A model generated the notes under the pieces. It was not told the DNA's origin. It did not search any database and saw only the letters and a list, made by a program, of their open reading frames with translations. This document shows positions 12,077 through 20,900 of a DNA stretch of 26,053 bases, piece after piece. This DNA comes from Paulinella micropora (Eukaryota > Cercozoa > Imbricatea > Euglyphida), in contig BJOX01000336.1 in the NCBI GenBank assembly GCA_009731375.1, positions 377,024-403,076 of the forward strand, given 5' to 3'. How positions within the stretch are numbered: position 1 is the first letter of the stretch; each line of letters begins with the position of its first letter. A program made the translations under genes and the position numbers.

Positions 12077-13303
12077 TGGTTGGCTCAAATTTCGGAAGCT
12101 GTGGGGCTGGGAACGACATATTGGACGCCTGAGAGGTTGGCAGCGTCCAGATTGATGGCATCTACCGACAGGTTGGTGGATTTCAATTTTGCAGTAGCCA
12201 GAATGGTCCAAACGGAGGTGTGGAGTGTTTTTACCTTGAGTGCGGGATTATTCAAGGACTTCTTCAAGCAACATGGGCAGCCTCTGTACGACTTGATTGG
12301 TTGCTGGCATGCTTGGGAGGTCTTGGAGGAGGGACACCCAAGGTGGGAGGAAGTGCAAAATTTCGCTATTTTTCATGCTCAAGCGTGGGAAACAGTGTCA
12401 CCCACTGTGTACGCAATGGGAAACCTCATTTTTCGTCCGACGGGTGTTTCGGTGAATGTCCCTTTGATGGACGACATTCTCAGCAAACTCTTCGACCCAA
12501 TGGATCAGCTTTGGGGCGCAAGGGATGCAGGTGGGAATCTTCCCAGTTGGGCTTCTGTGACACCCCAGCTGAAGCTTTTGACGGTGGAGCAACTGCTGGT
12601 AGCAGATTCGATTGCTTTCATGGCTAGGGCCTTTGCTCATTTTGCTCTTGCTTGGAATCAGCAAGATGCTCGCAGAAGGCAGAAGGTCTACTCTTGGGCT
12701 CGTAAAATCGAAAGGAATGAGGAGGAACGACGTCGTACTGTGGAACGACATCAGAAAGACGTGGACCGTCTTTTGGGTGATCAAAAGGCTCTGTAGATTG
12801 ATCTCAGCAAGACGTCAGATACGAAGCACATTGCGGACATTCGTGCTTGGTTGGCAGAAGTGCGTCGAGTTTGTCGTTTGGCAGGCATCGTACAGCCTGA
12901 GGAGGTTGCCATCGTGGCCAATAGGTCTTTTCGTTTTCAATCTGCGGTTGACAACGAATGGCTGTCCAAGAGTGACGAGTGGAGCACTCATTCGGATCAG
13001 CTCAAGGCATTGAGAGCGGATACCATGTGTGTGGAAAGCATTGTACTCATGCTCCGAACCAAGAAGAATTTTCATGCATTTGCATTGAAGGCACAGGAGG
13101 TGGATCAGCTCAAGAATGAGGCTAAGTGGACGTTGGCAAAGAAGCCAGTGTTGCACTATGCGTTTCAAAGAGTGATGGACATGGCCATCATACTCTCAAG
13201 GGCTGAGGCTGTGGCGGAGGTTCTCTTCGACAAAGAGAATCCTATTTTTGCGAAGTTGGTCAAGGAGTTCCAAGGGGATACGGAGCTGTGGGCGTCGGCA
13301 TAA
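12077..13303 (+). pseudogene. Retrotransposon gag-like central part with internal TAG
   Basis: One frame runs from about 12077 (AQISEAVGLGTTYW) to TAA at 13301, broken only by TAG at 12794-12796. Protein-like sequence continues on both sides: DVDRLLGDQKAL before the TAG and IDLSKTSDTKHIADIRAW after it. The product is about 400 residues, helical-looking and Trp-rich (VLEEGHPRWEEVQNF, FALAWNQQDARRRQKVYSW), which fits a capsid-type gag. Beyond 13303 coding sense continues in another frame (VDASPEFWNVEDDMVGRAM) to TAA near 13414. I infer gag from position and composition, not from a recognised domain. Confidence 0.55.
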
Positions 13304-13419
13304 AGGTGGACAGTGTGGACGCCAGCCCAGAGTTTTGGAATGTCGAGGACGACATGGTGGGTCGAGCAATGCGTTGCGTGCAGAAGACCCTTGTCGATGG
13401 ATCAAACTGGTCCTAAGCC

Positions 13420-13883
13420 TCAATCTCCCCCCCCAAGGAGGTCTGCAAATTCTGCAGAGTAAAGGGGAAGGAGAGCCCTTGGAGCCTAACGACGACGAAG
13501 TTTATGCGGGTCAGGGATTCCAACGAAGGGGCCGTCAATACTACGGTGATAATTGTCATCGTGGCCCGGGGATGGGTCGAGGCGAAAGGCCTGCCTTCAA
13601 CAAGAAAGCTGGGCGAGCCCTTTGTATGAAGCGGGCTACGGCTTTATGGCTCAAGACGGGAGCTATGTGCAAGGCTTCGTGTGATAAGTGGCATCCGAAT
13701 CATTGGGATTACTCGGTTCAGAAGGAGGTTTTGGAAAGGGTACGTCGCGATTACCCTGTGTGGCCCTTCAGAGGCCTTTTGGAGACGGGACCTAAGTACA
13801 GGGAGGAGCTCAGCAACCTTCTTAAGAGGGATAAGAAGGCTTATGAGGCCAAGGGATGGATCGATCCCGGGGATAAGCCATGA
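13420..13883 (+). pseudogene. Gag-like segment with Cys/His putative zinc-binding motif
   Basis: After a run of eight C (13428-13435) the protein resumes with KEVCKFCRVKGK and then, in another frame, EPNDDEVYAGQGFQRRG and RALCMKRATALWLKTGAMC followed by KASCDKWHPNHWDY. The spacing C-x14-C-x3-C-x3-H resembles a divergent CCCH-type zinc finger and could be the nucleic-acid-binding part of gag. It ends DPGDKP at TGA 13881, which overlaps an ATG at 13880 that opens the next frame. A one-base indel joining the two frames is more likely than a real restart. Confidence 0.5.
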
Positions 13884-14404
13884 GGGGTGATTGGGAGAAG
13901 TACAACGTATGGAACCCAATCAACTCCTACGAAGGGGACGCACCGTTTTCGTTTGGACTGGACGATCCTCAGAAAAGGGGTTCCAACTTGGAGGATTCCT
14001 CATGGGCGTACAAGGGGCCAGCGTCGAGCTCTGATGGGCGTCGTGAGCGTACAAGGTCGATGGATCGGCGTAGCCGTTCGCGATCGCGGGGTGATCAAGG
14101 AACGGGAGGGCGATCTCGCTATGATCGGGATCGGGGAGGATACGATCGCGAGCGTGGCTCGAGGCAGCGTATACGGTCACCACCAAGAGATCGTGATCGA
14201 TCAAGGTCCAGGGATCGTCCGGGATCGAATCGGTACCAACAGGATGGTACGAGTGTGGGGAATACCCCTTATACTGGTGCAAATGCTTATGGGGGGGGGG
14301 GGGGGGGGAAGCTTTCCCCCAATGCAATTGCAGTCGGCGGCGGGAGCTGCTGGTGTTTATTATACCAATCAGCTGCCGATGCAGCGAGATCAGGAGTTGG
14401 GTAA
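13880..14404 (+). pseudogene. Retroelement ORF with Arg-Ser/Arg-Asp-rich low-complexity domain
   Basis: It opens MRGDWEKYNVWNPIN and becomes strongly Arg/Ser/Asp-rich (RRSRSRSRGDQG, GYDRERGSRQR, RDRDRSRSRDRPG) over about 75 residues, then glycine-rich at a run of G (about 14291-14308). Beyond the G run the frame moves by one base and reads SFPPMQLQSAAGAAG. SR/RD domains are typical of RNA-binding and splicing-related proteins and may act as the nucleic-acid chaperone region of gag here. The encoded repeats are GATCG-rich at DNA level. Confidence 0.6.
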
Positions 14405-14766
14405 GTACTCTCATGTAGAGTACAAGGAAGGGGATACGGTCTTGTTGTATGTTCCGACTGTTCCGAAGGGGATATTGGTTCAGTTTTACAATAAGTGGCA
14501 TGGGCCATTTAAGGTTGTAAAACAGACGGGTGCTTATAATTATAAGATTGCGCCTACGGGGGCACGAGGACGGGAACAAACTGCGCATGTACGGCGTTTG
14601 GCCAAGTTTAGCACTTATTTGCTAGAGGATGAGAACGAGGAGCAAGCGTTGAGGTGCATTGCACCGGCGTTCATAATCAGACAGCCGCCATCGTTACTTA
14701 CGCGAAAGGAGCGTGACGAGGCGCTGCGCAAGAGGAACGCAAAAAGGAAGCGAAGCATGCAGGTCC
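14405..14766 (+). pseudogene. Integrase C-terminal domain remnant (Ty3/Gypsy type)
   Basis: The stretch EYKEGDTVLLYVP, then FYNKWHGPFKVVKQTG, YNYKI and HVRRLAKF matches the order of the SH3-like C-terminal domain of Ty3/Gypsy integrases (GD-V-L, KW-GP-KVV, VH--RLK-). The HHCC and DDE core domains and all upstream pol are absent, because the gag-like protein passes into this domain within about 30 residues. A basic tail (RKERDEALRKRNAKRKRS) follows before the frame shifts near 14760. This is the best evidence for the class of the element. Confidence 0.72.
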
Positions 14767-15420
14767 TGATGATAGTGCATCAACGGAGGCAAAGGATAGT
14801 AAGGATGCTAACCTTGGACCGGTAGAAGCGGCACAGGACCGTAAGGGTACGGTATGGAGGAAGCCGTGGGTGGCCGGGGAGGATGTGACTAAGATTGAAT
14901 GGCAGGTGGATAAGTTCTATCTGTGTCGACCGCATGAGGATAAGGTCATGGACAAGGATTTCGATCATGTCTTTTTAATGCAAGTTATGTATGTACAGCC
15001 CAAAACACTGATACGAGCTGCGTTACGGTTGGCACCGACAATGCAGTTTTGGAGTAAGAGTGAGGTTGAATTCACGAGGGATCGGATCTTTGCGCCAGTG
15101 TTCCGAGACGGGGAAGGGTTGGAACAGTGGGATGCATCAATAGAGCCTTCAAAGACGACGAGGATTTTACATCGTGGACGGTACAGTTGATGCCGCGGGT
15201 GGTTCTGGATATGCAGTTTGATCTAACTGAGGAACGGAGGATTAATATTCCGCTTCGTATATGGAACGAAGTTCAGAGTGCGTGCATATCATTTTTGTTG
15301 ATAGGTGCACCGAAGTGTGACAAGGAAATTGCGGCGAAGAAGAGATGGCCAAAACAGGCACCGCCGGTGGTGGAAGAATACAAGGGTCGTGGAAGACCAC
15401 GAAAGCAAGCCAAAACGTGA
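14767..15420 (+). pseudogene. 3' ORF of the retroelement, ending in an AT-hook
   Basis: The frame reads SKDANLGPVEAAQ, then KPWVAGEDVTKIEWQVDK and on to QWDASIEPS. Near 15140-15150 it shifts by one base to KDDEDFTSWTVQLMPR and continues to TGA at 15418. The last residues, KGRGRPRKQAK, form a classic AT-hook core (GRGRPRK, 15385-15405), expected to bind the minor groove of AT-rich DNA. The rest has no domain I recognise. It may be an integrase-tail extension that targets insertion, or an additional accessory ORF; both are inferences. Confidence 0.5.
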
Positions 15421-15704
15421 CATTATAAGAATTATAACGGAGTTTGATGTTGCTTACGGATCATCAGCTACTTTTTCATTCTCAACTGAAGGGAGGATCA
15501 AGCGATTCGATGCCAGCGGAAGGAAGAGCTGGAGCTCGGGGCACGAGTTCTCACGGGTGAGACTCGCACTGGACGTGGACTAATTCTTTTTATTTATTCG
15601 ACAGCCGGAATGCCTTATGTCATGTGTCGGTCGGTCGAGAGCGCCTTCAAATGAGGATTCAGTCTTCGGCGTGGGGGTCCGACCGCTTACGGCGGCTTCC
15701 CCCC
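15421..15704 (+). other. Retroelement 3' untranslated region
   Basis: About 285 bp lies between the AT-hook ORF and the polypurine tract. Open frames exist but show no domain. I treat it as 3' internal non-coding sequence. Confidence 0.5.
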
Positions 15705-15719
15705 AAGGGAGAAAAGAGA
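15705..15719 (+). promoter_or_regulatory. Polypurine tract (plus-strand primer site)
   Basis: Fifteen purines in a row, AAGGGAGAAAAGAGA, end one base before the right LTR. This is where the plus-strand primer of LTR retroelements is expected, and it independently supports the LTR boundary. Confidence 0.8.
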
Positions 15720-15720
15720 T

Positions 15721-15850
15721 TTTCGGCCGGCCCGCACAATATATAGTGGCATTGAGTGTCGGCCGGCTTGTCGTTACTTGCCTCTTATGCTTGGTCTGCC
15801 CCTCTACTGTTGAGTGACGACTAAATGTCAGAGTAGCTGTTCCGGTTACT
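15721..15850 (+). repeat. 3' LTR (130 bp)
   Basis: It aligns to 11222-11324 end to end: CGGCCGGCCCGCAC near the start, CGGCTTGTCGTTACTTG in the middle and GTCAGAGTAGCTG then CCGGTTAC at the end. Relative to the 5' LTR it has about 27 extra bases (around 15788-15815), several substitutions, and mutated termini (TTT for TGT, ACT for ACA). The divergence implies an old insertion or recombination between elements. Confidence 0.8.
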
Positions 15851-16075
15851 GTCTCTCTCTCCGATCGACCCCTGACACGTCAGTATTAAATAAATCAAAA
15901 ATTAACCAGTTCCTTTCAATTTCCAAAAATTAACATAGCATGTATTACTGAGCCATATTCCACCCCCCCACACACACACAACATTTAATTTACACTATCA
16001 CCGTACAGTATGTTATCATAACATAGAATTTATACAATCTCTTTTTCAGCCGTTACCCCGCCTGATATCGAAAAT
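15851..16075. other. Unique AT-rich sequence, no gene seen
   Basis: A short CT run and about 200 bp of AT-rich sequence with a C/CA tract near 15962-15980. No coding frame is recognised. Confidence 0.6.
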
Positions 16076-16126
16076 GACAGATATGTAGATAGATATATAA
16101 ATAGACAGATAGACAGATAGATAGAC

Positions 16127-16161
<35 letters not shown>

Positions 16162-16183
16162 ATGATAGATAGATAGATAGGCT

Positions 16184-16216
<33 letters not shown>

Positions 16217-16410
16217 GTTGGTAGGTATAGAAAGGCTATACCGACTCCAGGGACTGGCCTGTGCAATATTTACACAACACGTTTAAATAAACCATAGGCA
16301 TGCTATGTTGCTTTAACATACACGTATGTATATTTGATACAGAAAGATAGGTAGGTAGATAGGTAGATAGATAGGTAGGTAGGTAGGTAGGTAGATAGGT
16401 AGATAGACAA
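16076..16410. repeat. GATA and GGTA/GATA microsatellites
   Basis: GATA with GACA variants (16076-16218) and a GGTA/GATA mixture (16346-16408), separated by about 125 bp of unique sequence without a gene. Confidence 0.9.
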
Positions 16411-16413
16411 AGA

Positions 16414-16452
16414 GACCGGCGCGCAGCAGATCTTATTCTTGCGGTTCGTCAA

Positions 16453-16521
<69 letters not shown>

Positions 16522-16571
16522 GAGCCTGGAGCGTAGCATATTTTGTTCTTGGGGTCCGCCACTTCTTATAC

Positions 16572-16572
<1 letters not shown>
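16414..16572. repeat. CT run flanked by two diverged copies of a 35 bp word
   Basis: A CT run (about 16456-16519) lies between GCGCAGCAGATCTTATTCTT (16420) and GCGTAGCATATTTTGTTCTT (16533). The two words continue in parallel (GCGGTTCGTCAACTT and GGGGTCCGCCACTT), so they look like an old tandem duplication that contains the CT run. Confidence 0.55.
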
Positions 16573-16640
<68 letters not shown>

Positions 16641-16938
16641 NNNNNNNNNNNNNNNNNNNNNNNNNNNNNNNNNNNNNNNNNNNNNNNNNNNNNNNNNNNN
16701 NNNNNNNNNNNNNNNNNNNNNNNNNNNNNNNNNNNNNNNNNNNNNNNNNNNNNNNNNNNNNNNNNNNNNNNNNNNNNNNNNNNNNNNNNNNNNNNNNNNN
16801 NNNNNNNNNNNNNNNNNNNNNNNNNNNNNNNNNNNNNNNNNNNNNNNNNNNNNNNNNNNNNNNNNNNNNNNNNNNNNNNNNNNNNNNNNNNNNNNNNNNN
16901 NNNNNNNNNNNCCCCCCCCCCCCCTCTCTCTCTCTCTC
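16573..16938. other. Poly-C (68 bp), 271-N gap, poly-C and CT run
   Basis: Sixty-eight C residues (16573-16640) run into the N block (16641-16911), which ends with thirteen C residues (16912-16924) and a CT run. The missing sequence is probably more poly-C. Confidence 0.92.
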
Positions 16939-17003
16939 TGTATGTATGTATGTATGTATGTATGTATAATATGTATGTACGAGGAGGAGGAGGAGGAGGA
17001 GGA
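16939..17003. repeat. Short ATGT and GAG repeats
   Basis: A 28 bp ATGT run and a GAG/AGG run of about 22 bp. Confidence 0.8.
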
Positions 17004-17480
17004 AAATGAGAGAAGGCCCGGAATCCAGGATAAGGCTTTAAGAAACTACAGCTGAGGTTTCGTAACCAAGTATAAATTATTAAAACATAGTAACCAAGTA
17101 TAGCTTTGGTCCCTTCGGCTTCCCTCCTTCGCTAAAATTGAAGGCAACTAGCCTTACTCAACCAACTTCAACACCCAAGCTCTGTACTGGCGACCGTCCC
17201 TTCGACAGCAAAGGGGCGAGCAAGGACACTCGAGGTCCCGTAACCCCCTGTTTCGTCCAACTATTAATATAACTTATTATAATAGTAATAGCAGGACAGG
17301 AAATCTTTTTATATTCAACTCCGCCGGGCGCCGCCACCCGCCCGGAGTGTTTGACTGTGCGCTCATGTGAATATCACAATTATAATAAAAACTAAAACGA
17401 TATGAACTGAAACACTCTATCAGGCAAAATCACTGATGTTATTTTGTTTCGACAGTACTTATTAGTACTATTCCTGGTCG
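17004..17480. other. Unique sequence with a GC-rich hairpin, no gene recognised
   Basis: About 480 bp of unique sequence lies 3' of the minus-strand TPR gene, beyond the ACAT array. Stops are frequent on both strands. An imperfect inverted repeat at 17318-17348 pairs ACTCC plus GGGCG with CGCCCGGAGT (10 bp stem, GCC bulge, 8-base loop). Confidence 0.5.
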
Positions 17481-17484
17481 AGGC

Positions 17485-17855
17485 AGTACATACACATACA
17501 TACATGCATACATAAATACATACATACATGCATACATACATACATGCATTCATGTACATGCATGCATGCATGGATGAATGCATGCATAAATGCATGCATG
17601 CATACATACATACATACATACATACATACATTACATACATTACATACATTACATTACATACATACATTACATACATTACATACATACATTACATACATAC
17701 ATACATTACATACATACGTTACATACATACATTACATACATACATTACATAGATACATTACATACATACATATATACACATACATACATGCATACATACA
17801 TACATACATACTTACATACATACATAAATACATACATGCATACATACATACACTA
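17485..17855 (-). repeat. ACAT array with TTACAT variants
   Basis: An ACAT array with regular ACATT insertions (17630-17760). It is the reverse complement of the TATGTTATG variant pattern seen near 5065-5115 and 6568-6610, so the same variant family sits here in the opposite orientation. It lies just downstream of the TPR gene. Confidence 0.9.
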
Positions 17856-17925
17856 TATATTCTATCGCAGGGCTAAGCGTGCCCTAGCTTGTCCTTGTGG
17901 CGCAATGCAAGGTACTCCTGGTAAG

Positions 17926-20900
17926 TCAAGCTGCACGTACACGACTCGTAGCGCGTCTTCTCTTTGCTTCCTGCACCCTGCGTTTCAGAGCCTCGGCCTC
18001 CGCCACCTTGCCCTGCTGCTCCAGAAACCTGGCCAGGTTCTTGACAGAAGCCAACGTGTCCGGGTGCTCTGCCCCGAGCGTCTTCTCGCACCCTTGCAAT
18101 TCCCTGCGCTAGAGAGCCTCAGCCTCCGCCAGCTTGCTTTGCTTCTCCAGCAAGTCGGCCAGGGTGTACGCCGAAGCCAACGTGGACGGGTGCTCGGCCC
18201 TGAGCGTCTTTTCTCTTCCTTGCAGAGCCCTGCGGCACGGAGGCTCGGCCGCCAGCTTGCCCTGCAGCTCCAGCAACAAGCCCAGGTTGCTGACATAAGT
18301 CAACGTGGACAGGTGCTCGGTCCCGAGCGTCTTCTCGCACCCTTGCAGAGCCCTGCGGTACAGAGGCTCGGCCTCCGCCAGCTTGCCCTGCTTATGCAGC
18401 AAGCCGGCCAGGTTGTTGACATAAGTCAACGTGCCCGGGTGCTCGGCCCCGAGCGTCTTCTCCTGTCCTTGCAGAGCCCTGCGATACAGAGGCTCGGCCT
18501 CCGCCAGCTTGCCCCGCTGCTCCAGCAACAAGCCCAGGTTGTTGACCGAAATCAACGTGGACGGGTGCTCGGCCCCGAGCGTCTTCTCCTGTCCTTGCAG
18601 AGCACTGCGGTACAGAGGCTCGGCCTCCGCCAGCTTGCCCTGGTGATAGAGCAACAAGCCCAGGTTGTTGACCGAAGCCAACGTGTCCGGGTGCTCGGGC
18701 CCGAGCGTCTTCTCGCACGCTTCCAAAGAACGCCGAAATAACTCGTCCGCTCCCTTGAGGTCGCCCAGGGCTTGAAGCAGTCTGCCCACGTTATTCATGA
18801 GCGTCAAAGTGGCTTCGTCTGTTTGGCCTTCCTTTGCCTGGAGTGCGTCGCGACCCGCCTGCACTACCCAGGCCCGCATCTCAGCCAGCACGGCCTTGTT
18901 CAGCTCGTGCGCCCCGCCTTGCATCCCTTCCACTAAGGCCAAGATTTTCTCTTGGTCCTCCTTCTTTCCCGCCTCCGCCTTCTTGACATCGATTCTGGAG
19001 AGTGAGCCCAGGATAGAATCGAAATCCTGCACAAGCGCGTGTTCAAAATCCGTAACCTCCGTGGGAGAAAGACATATTTCGAACGAGGCTTTCGTAAGTC
19101 GCGTGCAGAATATCTCCCACAGACACCATGAGCGAGTCAGGGGGACAGGGTTCCTCCAGGGGGAGAGAATCAGCACCGTTCGGCCAATCGCCCGGAAGTT
19201 CTCCCGAAACGCCTCGAACCAGAAGTCCGGATCCACCGTGAAGGTCTGGTGCTGGTTCACTGTGAAAATGTCAAACCAAAGAAAGGTCTGACTTCTCGCG
19301 TTGTCTTTGTCGGGCCAGTGAGCAGCGATAGCCTCCACCACTTGCTTGAATGTGTACTTCCATGCGTGGGAAAGAAACACAGTGGCGGTCGCCACGCCGG
19401 CGCGGTCTTGCGGGTCCTACTGCGACCGGGCCAGCAGCTCCACGTAGGAGCATTTCTGGTCCGCGGTGGCGGGCTTGACCAGATCGCGCACCACGTCGTC
19501 GGTGGTGGCGCCCGCAGCCAGGCCCGCGGCCTCCCAGCGCTGGTATGTGGCCAGCAGCAGCGACACCGACACACCGCGCCTCGGGATCGGGGAGTTGGGC
19601 AATGCGCACATACCACATGCGCAGATGTCGCAGCCGTTCAAGTAGGTGCACTGAACGCAAGCCCACTGCTCGATCTCGGCCTGTCCTTCATCGACCTGCT
19701 GCCCTTTTGCCTCCCCAGCCCGACACAGCAAAGACAACTTCTTAGCCTCCGCCGTCTTCTCGTCCTCCTCCTCGTCCTCCTGCTCCTCCATCGTTTCTAC
19801 CGCGGTCTGCTTTGTGAACTGAACAAGCACGCAAACATGCATGGGAACACAACCACGGACGCACAACACACACACACACATTCACACACACACACAATAG
19901 TTACACACGCATACGTACATACAAATATAAATGCATACATACATAAATACATACATACATACACACACACACACAATAGTGACACACGCATACGTACATA
20001 CAAATATATATGCATACATACATATGCATGCATACATACATACATACATACATACATACAACTATATAATTGGTGCAAAGATACGCATGCCAATAGCTGC
20101 ACTGAACACAAGCCCACTGTTCGACCTTGAACAAACATGAACACACGCAGGGAAACACAAACACAAACACGGATACACAACACACAAACACACACACACA
20201 CACACGCACGCACACAGACACATACACATACATATTTTCCCATAAAACCATATCAAGGGTGCAAAGACACGCATGCCGATCACACCAACATCAACACAAA
20301 AACATACACATGCACATGGAAAACATAAGCATAGCAACCAAAATACACAGACAATGTCCACACACCGTTTTCATACGCACAGAAGAAAATCAGACTTCAC
20401 TTTCAACCAGATACGTATATCACATCGCACTCGAGGTCGGGGGAAAGACCACAGGCCCAACAGCAGCCGCGGCCACGCCCGGTGCCAGCGCGGCGGCAGG
20501 CTTGGGTGATAAGCACACGTCACATGCGGCGGCGCTTCTGCCATTCAAATACGTGCACTGCAGGCAGGTTCACTGCTCGCCATTAGAGGCTGCGCTACCC
20601 ACTTCCGATGTCTCAGCGGTGCTCGACGCCGGGGCTGCGGCAGGCTTGGGCGATGTGCACATGTCACACGCCAAGGCGTTGGGGCCGTTCAAGAAGGTGC
20701 AGTGAACGCAAGCCCACTCATTGGCCTTGTACGGCTCCTGTCGCGCTCCCTCTTGCTCCTCCCTGCGCTTGCCAGCCTCCTCCTCCTCCTGCTCTTGGCG
20801 CTGTCGTTCCTCCTGCTCACGGCGCCTGCGTGCCTCCTCCTCCTCCTTTTGCCTCACTCTCTCTTCCTCCTCCTGTCGCGCTCTCTCTTGCTCCTGCCTG

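Larger units (their letters stand above)
11222..15850 (+). mobile_element. Degenerate LTR retrotransposon, Ty3/Gypsy-like, lacking RT
   Basis: Two similar terminal repeats (11222-11324 and 15721-15850) bound 4.4 kb of internal sequence, with a purine-rich tract abutting the right repeat. The internal part reads as a gag-like region in shifting frames (11718-13880), an SR/RD-rich segment (13880-14290), an integrase C-terminal SH3-like domain (about 14418-14609) and a further ORF ending in an AT-hook (to 15420). No protease, reverse transcriptase, RNase H or integrase catalytic core was found, so the element looks internally deleted and non-autonomous. Frameshifts and an in-frame TAG indicate decay. 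TCTCT on both sides (11217-11221 and 15852-15856) may be a target duplication, but it lies in low-complexity sequence. Confidence 0.75.

Noticed and set aside
13880-13883. ATGA stop-start overlap as coupled translation
   Set aside because: Coupled reinitiation is not expected for a eukaryotic element, and an indel explains it.
13428-14308. Programmed ribosomal frameshift at the C8 or G run of the retroelement
   Set aside because: At least five frame changes occur, several away from homopolymers, so decay or sequencing indels are simpler.
17318-17348. GC-rich hairpin as a terminator or RNA element
   Set aside because: The 10 bp stem has a bulge and no U tract, and bacterial-type terminators do not apply; chance is likely.
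18797-19291. Plus-strand 164-codon ORF across the TIR-like domain
   Set aside because: It is the antisense shadow of the minus-strand coding frame, which has recognisable domains.
20570-20572. TGA as selenocysteine codon
   Set aside because: It aligns with a conserved Trp, not with a redox Cys, and no SECIS-like structure was identified.
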